From NCBI GenBank assembly GCA_018398765.1, contig JAHBMJ010003089.1:1-13330 (forward strand): 13,330 nucleotides of DNA. The letters run 5' to 3'. A program made the translations under genes and the position numbers. The stretch comes from Chromera velia. Its lineage: Eukaryota > Sar > Chromeraceae. Shown here piece by piece: positions 1-8,600 of the stretch. Under the pieces are notes generated by a model. That model made no database searches, was not told the origin of the DNA, and saw only the letters and a program-made list of their open reading frames with translations. Position 1 is the first letter of the stretch, and each line of letters opens with the position of its first letter.

Positions 1-253
1 TGTTTGTGGGGGGGAGGGTGATGACGTAAATAGGGGGGGAGTGACTGAGGAATCTATAGAATCTGATGCGACGTGCACCGATGGTTCTGCGTGCCCATGT
101 CGATCCCTCGGGATTATGTATGGTTTGGACTGCCTTGATGGACATGTCTGCTCTCTGCTCTCTCTTTCTCCTCGTCTCCGGTCTGCTCTCTCTCTTCCCT
201 CGAATTTCTCCACTACTTCTAAGCTATAGCCCGGGTCTGGGGGGTGGAAAGGG
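1..253. other. No gene seen; G-runs and CT-rich tract
   Basis: The stretch starts with several G7 runs and contains a pyrimidine-rich CT tract at about 148-202. A short open frame at 41-226 lies in the same frame as the RT relic downstream and ends at a TAG at 227-229, so the relic could extend up to here. I see no RT or other domain motif in this part and leave it out of the relic. Confidence 0.4.
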
Positions 254-2038
254 GTGAGGAAGGGTTTGTTATCTTTTTTATCGTACGTGAATACACGCAG
301 GGGAGGTCTTGTGGGTCAAAGATGTAGGGGGCGTGTGTCTGTATCTGCTGCTGCATGGGCAAATTTACAATGTCGTTGGCTTTCCATGTTAAAAGTGTAT
401 CGTTTAGGCCCCAAGTTGCCTGAGAAGGGGTCTGCGGTTGTGAAGGTGATGAAGGCTGCGCTTGTCATTACACCCGTAGATAGAGCTAAGGGCGACTTAG
501 CCTTCCTATGCCGTCGGATGTATATTGCATGTGTGCGTAGGGCCTTCCTTACGGATGCCGCACATGTTCGACTTATTCTAACACAAATCGCCGATCGTGA
601 GTCTCTGTTGTTTGATCCATCTTTGTGGTCTGCCCCAATGAAGACATTCATGGCTTAGTTTGCGATTCCTAGCAGAACACGACACGAGTTTGGGATGGGG
701 ATTTTATGGCCAAAGAGGAAGTCTTGGGGGGTCGATGGTTTGGTCGTGGGCGGGTGAGATGCATTGAAATTCAGGCAGTTGGTTTCATATGCAAAGCACT
801 GTTGGAAGGGGGTCTTTTCTTTTTTCTGCAAGGTTCTTAACGGACTCTTAAAATTTTTTACACCACATTGTGACTTGAACTCTGTTTTCCAGTTTCAAGA
901 AATGTTGGGTGACTTCAACGGTGGGTTCGGACGGGTTGCAGACAGGGCATCGTCTATGCGTGCCTTACCGAGCTGGCCGATAGGTTTGGTTGCAATTGCG
1001 GTGGATGACATTAAGGCGTACTTTCCGTCTTTACCCCGAGCTGACTTTTTATCTTCTCTCGATGCTTTGGTTCATTTTCTTTCCTCGTCTTCCAGGCATC
1101 GTTTTGCTGTGCTGAGAAAGGGGGGGTCTGTTTTTATGAAGAGTGCGGGCCCGGCGGTCGGGGAGGCATGGCTCACAAGGTGTGTGAAGAAGAAACAAGA
1201 GATTTTCCTCTCCACACACGCAAACCACCCACATGCTACCTCTGTTTTGTTGAGTTTGTTGTGTGATTTAATTAGAGTTGACTTTAATTCAAATACTATC
1301 CGGGTGTTGAGGGAGAGGGTTGTTCAGGTGGAGGGATTCCCGCAAGGGAGTCCGTGTTCACCTGGGGGCGCGCGTTTTTATGCTGCATGGAAGGAATATT
1401 AGAAAGCACTCCTCCTGAATGTCACTTCATGGCAGTCCTCTAAGTGGTTCATGAGGCGATACATGGACGATCGGACGTTGATGGCTCGTTGTGTCGCTCC
1501 CGATTTTCTTGGAAACGATCCTTTTATGCTTTCACTACAGCGCTATGATTTCTACCATGGTACATGTGTTTTGGAGAGACAGTGTGGGAAGGAGGTTTTG
1601 GGTCTCTCTCTCTTCACTCTGGAGAGTGCCCCAGAAGTTGTTCTGTTCTCTCCAAAGAATCTGAATAGATCTGTTTTCTCTCCTTTCATGGATGGGTCTT
1701 TGGAAACTCCACATGGAAGTGATTTGTCGTTACATTCTTCGGTTCATTTACGTCCCCGTTTTGTTCATGGGAATGCATATGTGGTCAGCCGCTCTGCGCG
1801 TTTAGGTCTGATATGCGGGTACGTTACAAGAATGCTGTTATCCGCAAATCTACCCACCTGTTTGATAGTAAGGGAATTGTTATTAATGTTCGTTGAATTG
1901 CTGTCCTTGCGATGGCCTTTTAATTTTCTCAAGGAACAATATTTGCGTGTTTTGGTCCGTACGGCCAGCACGGATCTGATTGAAGGATGGTTGAATGAGA
2001 TTGCGTTTCTGGAGCGTTTTAGGCCAACGATGTATTGA
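254..2038 (+). pseudogene. Decayed reverse transcriptase, family unplaced
   Basis: One frame runs through the whole interval and is interrupted by TAG 656-658, TGA 755-757 and TAG 1400-1402; it ends at TGA 2036-2038. There is no frameshift. RT core motifs follow in order: motif A VDDIKAYFP at 1001-1027, motif B GFPQGSP.SP at 1334-1363, and the catalytic YMDD box at 1460-1471, preceded by RR. An upstream segment PVDRAKGDLAFLC (about 473-511) resembles the P-x-D-K start of some Penelope-like RTs, and the part after YMDD ends in a helical, leucine-rich thumb-like region. These resemblances are from memory. Spacing from motif A to B is about 110 codons, longer than usual. I see no integrase, GIY-YIG or other endonuclease domain, no LTR and no poly-A tail. 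The ATG at 254 is only the first Met after TAG 227-229; the true start is unknown. Alternatives are a non-LTR or single-copy rvt-type RT. Confidence 0.75.
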
Positions 2039-3213
2039 ATATGTTTACATGTGTATCTTTCTTAGTTCGATTCTTTTTGTCCTATTGATCTTTGATCGAA
2101 TGTCTCTTTTACGTAGCACACAGAGCCAGAAGCGATAGAAAAAAGACAGTGGCGAGACCGAAGGGGGGGGTCGCGCGTGATGTTGTGTGTTGGAATTGCG
2201 GTTGCTCGTCTGGCATGTCAGGATTGAGAGTGTGCGCATTGGTACTGCGGCCTGTGCCAGGACGATTTTAAATTGTGCGCGCGACCGATCGTTCACGGGG
2301 TGGTGTTTGAGCCATGCCGAGATGTATTGATTTTTCGCGCCGTACGTGTATTTGGCATCGAATTGGCATGCATCCGTCTATCTATACATGCGTACTGAGA
2401 TACAGGCATGTGAGATTTCGAGTAGAAGGACTGCTCTTCCACTGAACACAGTGCTGCCGCCTACTAGCACAGTGCGGAGACGGTTAGGACATACGTTACA
2501 GCTGTCTGAAGTAACTCCATTTCTAAGGTAACACTAATAGTAACTGACTGTACTGACAATTGAAACTTTTGTATTAGGAAGTGACTTTTAATTTTCTATA
2601 TATCACACTAAATTTTATATAAAAAACCAAGTCTTTAAAGCACTTAGAATGATTTTATTTATTGTTTCTTACCTGCATGAAAGTATGAACAACTTTTAAA
2701 GATAAGGTTTAATAGGTTTGTGGTGACACTGTGTATGTTAGAAATTATTAGACGTGAGTGAGTTGAAAGAGTTATAGTATGTTGATATATCGGGGAGTGA
2801 TTGCAGACTCTGCAGGCATGTAACAATACGCAGTGTAATGCACAAACAAGCTAACTTTTACTTCTAATGGAATACGCCGAATCCGCACACTGATATAAGG
2901 AGGGAGCACACAGCGGGTAACCCCCATGAAAGGTAAGAATCAATGTCCACAAACAGATCTACCGATTTAACACCCACAAAAAGCAGTTCAACCAAACAAA
3001 TGTTGAACACTATGACCGTGCAAGAGGTAAATGCTTAGCTTCTGAAAGCCTGATCGATCCATGGCCTCTAACCAGAAGGCCTTGCCCACGACCAGTCATC
3101 ATAGCGTTCTTATTTTTTCTGGGTGAGGCCCGGCACTGGCCACTGAGTCTTACAGGGTCTTAGTCTACCCAAGAGCTCTACTTTCAAATTCTCATACAAA
3201 CAAGAGCTGCGCC
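2039..3213. other. No gene seen; partly AT-rich spacer
   Basis: I translated nothing convincing here. 2039-2340 is mixed sequence and probably the 3' flank of the RT relic; the small minus-strand frame at 2045-2296 has no recognisable domain. 2540-2880 is clearly AT-rich. No tRNA, long repeat or intact coding region was recognised. Confidence 0.5.
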
Positions 3214-3420
3214 TCACTTCCACAACTTCAGATCACCCGAGATTACCAGCTGTAATGCTTCTTCATGAAACCTAAACACCGACAAACGGTCCTCCAAGAA
3301 AGGCTCAGTCTGACCTGCAGCACAGATATGCAAAAATTTATAAAGTGGCTCACCTTCTGGCCACCCAAAGCTGGCCCCCTCATCCAGAAAGCCTTTCCAG
3401 GAAAACTTCTCATCTAGAGC
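3214..3420 (-). other. Unidentified open segment, possible exon relic
   Basis: On the minus strand 68 codons are open between an in-frame TAA just upstream and TGA at 3214-3216, with no ATG start. The peptide looks balanced and protein-like, with segments such as FSWKGFLDEGASFGWPEG and LYKFLHICAAG followed by an acidic helical part ending SGDLKLWK. The codon before the stop lies in GGAA|GTGAGG, which matches a GT splice donor, and a CTAAC element and AG lie at the upstream edge. It could therefore be one exon of a spliced gene or a fragment of one. I do not recognise the family, and no partner exon was convincingly found downstream on the same strand. Confidence 0.25.
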
Positions 3421-4199
3421 TTGTTAGAGCGTACGTATAGAAGGGATTCAATAGAAGCTTTACTCGGGCAACTTTGTAGGCCTCTTTACGTGGAGACAGT
3501 CCGTGCCCTTCGTGATAGAAGATCAAAATTGCCCTCTCAGGGCAACCAGTAGAGTGAATGTCATAAACCCAAGAAAAAACAAAGAAACCAATCCTCTGGG
3601 CTTTTGATAAAGCCTACTTTTATTGCTGGAGAGCAAGTCTGTGTGATGGGAGAGAGGCGGTACTAAGTCGTGCTCTGATCGACTTGAAACATTCGACGGA
3701 AAGCCGATTTTAGGAGCCGATTTTAGATCGACCAACCGTGTAACAGCCCTAGAAGGCAAGCTACGCGTTGTGAACCAGGGCCCGGCCGGCCACCAAGGCT
3801 AAAAAGCACTTCCTGGCTGCGCGTTGACCCATTAAGATGCCGATCTGAAAAATTCTCAGTCAGGTCTTCAGAAAGTTCTCCTCCAGTCAGAAAGTCAGGT
3901 CAACAGAATGAGCCTTTATCCACAAAATCTCATTGTCAAGCATTCTATTGGATTGTATTAGAAGGCTTGACAACGACGAAATTGTGATCAGCTTTTTATT
4001 CCAGAACCTCATTTTTGGAGGGGTTACACATTCCGGAGTTTTGTCCCCCTCCGGTATCTGTGTTAGCTGGACACCTCTGGTTACTCATGGAAGTGGTTGC
4101 CTCGGTACAAAGGAGTTGTACAATAACTAGAAGGGTTGGCAGACTGGTTTGGATCGCTCAATCAGGTCAGTTCGTTTTGTGTTGTTCTACTAGCAACAA
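3421..4199. other. No gene seen
   Basis: A minus-strand frame at 3523-3759 (78 codons from a TTG; open a little further upstream) ends in a hydrophobic stretch, LVSLFFLGFMTFTLLVAL, but has no ATG and no family signal. A short direct repeat, AGCCGATTTTAG, occurs twice near 3710-3727. Nothing else was supported. Confidence 0.4.
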
Positions 4200-4308
4200 G
4201 GGGGGGTAGACCCTCTCGCAGGGGTACAAAACGGCCAAATTTCGTACCCCTGGTGGAGGGGGGGGGTCCGACCTGCTCTGCAGGTTTGCATTCAAAATAT
4301 GTCTAGGA
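4200..4308. repeat. Left arm of long inverted repeat
   Basis: This 109-bp segment is the reverse complement of 4862-4970, with only a handful of differences, nearly all transitions. Its outer end is a G7 run and its inner end is TCTAGGA at 4302-4308. It is also the reverse complement of 11294-11403 and slightly closer to that copy. Outside 4200 the similarity stops abruptly. The arm contains its own smaller near-palindrome based on AGGGGTAC/GTACCCCT. Confidence 0.9.
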
Positions 4309-4310
4309 GT

Positions 4311-4315
4311 GTTTC
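4311..4315. repeat. 5-bp target site duplication, left side
   Basis: GTTTC at 4311-4315 is repeated exactly at 4859-4863, directly either side of the 543-bp LTR. Five bases is the usual duplication size for Ty1/copia integrases. The base run after the 3' LTR at 11291-11295 is ATTTC, one transition away. Confidence 0.7.
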
Positions 4316-4858
4316 TATAAAAAGTGTGGGCACAATGTGAGTGAGAATGCATGCGTCATGAGCGAGAAGCGCCCTATGAATCCAGATGCGTGATGAAGCA
4401 TGGCAGTCTGGGACGTACATACAGGCAGACCAAATTGAAGAACATGTTTGAAAGGCTGACTTGATTGAGAAAGCTTGCTTCAATATGGAGTGTGACACAT
4501 CGAGCGTAGCTAGCTAAGCGCTGATCACTTCGTAAATGACTGAGTGACAGTGATGGTTGGCTGTGGCAGGTCGGAATTTTCATGTGTCTTTGAGTCGATC
4601 GTGTTGATGCTGACTTGCTTTGGGCCTCTCGAGTTTGAGTGTGAATGGAGGGCAGTATAGATTCAAAGGCTATGTGCACGCGTAGGAAATATTCTTTCAT
4701 TGACAGTCACTAAATGGATTTGAACAGGTGGAAGCTGATGACTTTGCCCTGGTTGGATAGATTCCTTCTGTAAGTCGATGAATGGATATGAGGTGATTCA
4801 GTTATATTGCCACCTCCTCTAGTTATATGGTAGAACAGCTAGTATCACACTTTTCTGT
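4316..4858 (+). repeat. Solo LTR of the copia element
   Basis: The 543 bp align without a length difference to the 3' LTR at 10748-11290, with about 9% substitutions by hand count. The last 68 bp also match the LTR stub at 5578-5645. The ends are short inverted repeats (AAAAGTGTG and CACACTTTT). The left terminus reads TATAAAA where the 3' LTR reads TGTGAAAA, so both TG doublets have changed to TA. Perfect GTTTC duplications flank it. It sits near the centre of an inverted repeat and is not followed by an internal retrotransposon region, which makes it a solo LTR. The open frames on its minus strand change amino acids freely between copies and are not called as genes. Confidence 0.8.
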
Positions 4859-5578
4859 GTTTCCTAGATATATTTTGGATGCAAACCTGCAGAGCAGGTC
4901 GGACCCCCCCCCTCTACCAGGGGTACAAAATTCGGCCGTTTTGTACCCCTATGAGAGAGTCCACCCCCCCTCCCAGTGAGGGAATTAAAAAAATCTTGTT
5001 TGCAGAGATGAGCTTTCTTGGTGCATGTAGAAGGCTTTGTATGATGTCTATGAGTGTTTCTATATGGTTGCAACCTGGCCATTATGGTTGCTGAGCGACT
5101 GACCGGTATGCCCTCGGTAAGGTAAAAAACTGCCGTCTCCCTTTACGTATATTACCTAGGGCTTGGCACTTATATTAGGTTACAGGTTTCAACACCCCCT
5201 ATACATAAGGGTATACCCCCCTGTAATGTTACCCTTACTTCAAAAGTGGTCCCACTCGACCAATCTCATCAGGTTACGTCTAAAAATATTGAAAACATCT
5301 TCTGTTGATTGAGATTATATGAGAAACTGACAAAAAACGATGTGTCCCTTTCACTTTGTAGCCAAACCCCTTGTAACTTTGTATCCTGTAACCTAAAATA
5401 ACCCTCTTCAAAAGTGATATAACCTTCGTCTACATGCATTTTAAAGTGTTTTTGAAGTGATTTGAAGAGTTTTTGAAAGTTGACTTTTTGGTTAGTTACG
5501 GACCTCAAGACCGCCTGTAACCTTGTAACCTGTAACCTTGCAAGGGGACATATATAATAAGAGGTGTAACCTCATGTA
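4859..5578 (+). repeat. Flanking repeat F, copy 1 (truncated at right)
   Basis: About 720 bp match 11291-12011 with about 17 transitions, 3 transversions and one C-run length change by hand count, roughly 3% difference. It starts with the right arm of the inverted repeat. It then carries many copies of a TGTAACC-type word, ends with the small hairpin GAGGT-GTA-ACCTC (5561-5573), and has a TATA-rich stretch at 5551-5560. Similarity to copy 2 ends at 5578, exactly where the 68-bp LTR stub begins. F is probably genomic flank rather than part of the LTR. Confidence 0.8.
4862..4970. repeat. Right arm of long inverted repeat
   Basis: Reverse complement of 4200-4308 over the full 109 bp, running from TCCTAGA to a C7 run. 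If the LTR and one copy of the target duplication are taken out, the two arms face each other across a 5-nt loop, GTGTT. A 32-bp near-palindrome (12-bp perfect arms, AGGGGTACAAAA and its complement) lies inside at 4919-4950. Confidence 0.9.
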
Positions 5579-5645
5579 GGTGATTCAGTTATATTGCCAT
5601 CTCCTCTAGTTATATGGTAGGACAGCTAGTATCACACTTTTCTGT
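5578..5645 (+). repeat. 5' LTR stub (last 68 bp only)
   Basis: Matches 4791-4858 with two or three differences and 11223-11290 with about five, ending in the same CACACTTTTCTGT. It abuts F on the left with only one base of overlap and the internal region on the right. The element has therefore lost almost its whole 5' LTR, including whatever promoter it held. Confidence 0.8.
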
Positions 5646-5734
5646 AGTGCTTCCAGGCGCTTGAAGCAACTTTTTTGAGCTAGTCACCTTTCATCCTTCC
5701 CTTTGTCTCCTTGTTTGGTCTGTCTGTATGAAAG
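5646..5734 (+). other. Leader between 5' LTR and gag
   Basis: This 89-bp leader starts AGTGCTTCCAGGCGC. It contains a small hairpin with GCTTC and GAAGC arms near 5648-5667, then a pyrimidine-rich run up to the gag ATG. The primer-binding site should lie at its start, but I could not match it to a tRNA 3' end. Confidence 0.5.
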
Positions 5735-6991
5735 ATGGCAGAGCCAAGGGGTCCCCGACAGTATTTTCCGCTGTTGGGGGCCACTAATTCAATCCTTTCC
5801 TGGAAGATCGCAGTCCAAGAGATGAAGATGACTGACCCTGCGTGGCTTGGCTTGACCCAAGTAAGAAGACTGCATCTTGAGCCTTCTCAGGTTTTGAATG
5901 CAGTCAAGGTTGTCAAACATGTGCATTCGGCAGTCCTTGGTGTGTTCATGCAGCGCAATGCAGGTGCATTCAACCTGGAGGACGATAAGGAAGGGAGAGA
6001 GGAGGAGGCAGCTGCAGGAGAAGGAGTGGGAGACGACGATGAGGTGGAGCCGGTGCTCGACGACCTCGGTCTCCCCGAGGTGGACCCAGCAAGGGTCAAC
6101 TACCCCCTCTTCAGGAGAGAGGTGTGGGCGGCGGTGGACCAAGCCTTTGGAATCGAGGACATGGATATGAAAGATGCCATCACCGCAAAGTACGACGCCT
6201 TTTACAAGAGGAGGGGGGCTTTTGCCGCCAATTTCTCACTCATAGCCACTGAGTGGAGGAACTTAGAGGCGCAGGCTGTCCAGTTCAGTATGAAGATCCT
6301 GAAAAAGAAGAAGGCGGAGTACCTCCTAAATGCTATCCCCCTTGAGTTGCAGACGATCTTGAGGATCACCCTCAAATAGGAACAGCACGACCCTGAGGCG
6401 ATCTTGCATGAGATCAAGGAGCTCGCATCTGCAGCTGGGAATTCCCTTATGCAGGTGCTGGCTGGCAAGAAGCCCAACGAACAAGTAACTCGTCGGGGGC
6501 TTGAGATTGCCCTGTTTGCAGGACCTGGGGAGATCGGGCCTCGGGTGCTTGGTGGCCTTTATAGTCGAGGTCGTAGATATGGACGTGGCAACGGCCGCGG
6601 CAGAGGAGGTGGACACGGGGGTGGTGCCAGTGGGCACAGTTCTGGCGGTGCTAGTAAGCAGCCGTCCAGCAGCAGCTCTCGAGGAGGAGGACAAACAGGG
6701 AGAAGCAGAGGTGGACTCCGAGGTGGTGGTCGTGGAGGTTCTCAGTCCGGGCAAGGGAGCTCGGGTTCGACCTTCAAGGGGAAGTGTCATAACTGCAAGC
6801 AATTATATGGACACAAGCAAGCGGATTGTCTGGACTTGCAACAGTCGGGTGACAGAGTGGGTATGGTTGCCGACAGGCAAGGTACGGAGGTGCAGACAGC
6901 GACATTTGGTCGAGATGATCAGCGAGTGGACATCGTCGACGGCCGTGCTGCTGGCACGAGAGAGACTGCCTGGATGATGCAGGTACGTTGA
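5735..6991 (+). pseudogene. gag: copia Gag (nucleocapsid) region, interrupted
   Basis: The frame opens at an ATG with a good context (A at -3, G at +4). It codes for the capsid/nucleocapsid protein that packages element RNA into virus-like particles in the cytoplasm. The N-terminal 214 codons hold an acidic stretch (about codons 87-115) and a helical capsid part. TAG at 6377-6379 breaks it, and the same frame continues. From about 6560 to 6770 there is an RGG/Gly/Ser-rich segment typical of RNA binding, then one zinc knuckle at 6785-6829, CHNCKQLYGHKQADC. That knuckle has five residues between the second Cys and the His instead of four. TGA at 6989-6991 closes this part, again with the frame open afterwards into protease. 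Confidence 0.85.
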
Positions 6992-7426
6992 CCTGTAAGG
7001 TCTTCCCAGAGAGAGTTCTGGGAGTCCGATATTGCCTTCCTCGACACTGGAGCTTCGAGATCCATCTTTCCTGAGTACTACCACAAGTACGTCATCTGGA
7101 GCGAGGAGATCAACCGAGAGATTAACCAGGCTGAGACGGGAGTGAAGCTGAAGGTCCATGAGGATGCTTTCTTCCGTTTCCCTTTCACTAAGAAGCAGAC
7201 GGGTCTGTGCATGCCTGTGCATCACAGAGCGTATCTCATGAGAGACAGGGGGGACGGGTCTCCGTCAGTGGAACCGCTCCTTCGACCCCATAAGCTAGTT
7301 CTGATGGAGACGGCTGCTGACTCGTGGTTCACAATCATCGATGCCGTTTTCGGCGAGCTGAAAGAGTTCTGCATTGACTGCCCCAGAGGAGATCCGTCCT
7401 GCAACATTCCGTATGTCGTCATTTAG
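6992..7426 (+). pseudogene. copia aspartic protease region
   Basis: Continues the gag frame directly after TGA 6989. The retropepsin active site FLDTGAS is at 7037-7057, with the catalytic Asp at 7043-7045. The domain would act as a homodimer to cut the polyprotein. It is followed by about 120 codons of spacer typical before the integrase zinc finger, and the segment ends at TAG 7424-7426. There is no shift of frame, so the stop is a point change. Confidence 0.8.
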
Positions 7427-8600
7427 AGCGCCAAGCGAGTGTACGCCTCCCCGCACCAACTGTCTGCCGTCTCTTACGAGACTGTAATAACGTGGCACCG
7501 CCGCCTCCTACACTGTGGCGAAGAGCGGTTGATAAACACGTTGAAGGAGAATGGTTTGGTAGCCTGGAGAGACGTCCTTGACAAGGTCTGGAAGAACTGC
7601 GATATCTGTGAGCAGAAGAACGCTGTGAGATCTATACCACCGAGAAGCCGATACCGGCGTGATGGGAAGAAGTTTGGTGAGGAGTGGTGGTGGGACCTGA
7701 TGTTCGTGAAGGAGGTAGGGCATGGAGGCGTACACATCATCAGCGTCCTCGTCGAGCTCTTGCACCAATGGTGGAGCCTTCATATACTGAAGACCAAGGA
7801 CGAGGCCGACCAGCATCTGCTTCATCTGATCATCGCCGAGCAGATCATCTCTAAGATTATCCGATCTGATAACCACACCGTGCTTAAGCTCGGCAAGACC
7901 AAGCAACTGGCTGCTGAGTATAACATCTACCTCGAGCCGTCTCCTCCACATTGCCCTGAGTCCTATGGAGCAGTGGAGGTTGCGAACAGAGAGATTAGGG
8001 CGATGCTGAGGACTGCACTCAAAGAGATTGGCTGTGATGCCTACGTGTGGCCTGTTCTCATCCCCAGCATTGAGCAGATGCACAACGTGACCTTTGCTCC
8101 CCTAACAGGTGTGAGCCCGTGGTTTGGCCGTTTTCAGTCTCTTCCCCCTTTTATTCTCCGTTTTGGAGACCCTGTCGTTTTTAAACCCCCTTCTGCTGAC
8201 AAGTCTTTCTCTTTTGCTGGTATGGAGGGAGTGTTTATTGACACAGTGAACGACACCTTGTGTGAAGTGTTGTATTACCCTCCAGAGACAGAGAGATGGA
8301 CTGTCTGCAAGCTACACCCCATCGTCCCGAAGCTAGTGCATCGGGGGGTGGAGGAAGCGTGGCTGGGCAGAGCAGCGCGATGCACAGGCAGAGAGAATGG
8401 GGTTAGAGTGGGGGGTGGTACTGAGGATGGAGAGAAGAACAAGTACGGCTGCAACTACTATGAGGATATGGACTACAGGTTTGAGGAGATTCCAGAACCG
8501 ATGGTGCCTCTCATATCAGTCGAGGAGGTTTCCCCTTCGCGCCCTGTTTGTAGCGCTCTTGCAGAGATCAATGGAGTGCTGCAGCCCGTGCAGCTGATCG
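7427..8600 (+). pseudogene. copia integrase region
   Basis: The integrase inserts element cDNA into the genome. The HHCC zinc finger is visible: WHRRLLH (His at 7496 and 7511) and CDIC (Cys at 7598 and 7607). The catalytic core holds Asp in WWWDLMFV (7694-7696), Asp in IIRSDNH (7868-7870) and Glu in GAVEVANREI (7976-7978). The last two are separated by 35 residues, the DD35E spacing. A less conserved C-terminal part follows. The open frame continues without a stop from 7427 past this domain to 9364, so this is the best preserved part of the element. The end given is approximate. Confidence 0.9.

Noticed and set aside
3523-3759. 78-codon minus-strand frame with a hydrophobic end
   Set aside because: It starts from a non-ATG codon, shows no family motif and has no supporting context.
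4374-4700. 108-codon minus-strand frame in the solo LTR, also present at 10806-11132
   Set aside because: It is open in both copies only because the LTR is repeated; roughly half the base changes alter amino acids, so no coding constraint is visible.
5269-5508. 79-codon minus-strand frame in F, also at 11702-11941
   Set aside because: About seven residues change for about nine base differences, which argues against selection on a protein; no domain recognised.
4316-5578. A single 1.26-kb LTR made of the 543-bp unit plus F
   Set aside because: The 68-bp stub ends in the internal region at the end of the 543-bp unit, the GTTTC duplication flanks that unit alone, and F differs three times less between copies than the 543-bp unit.
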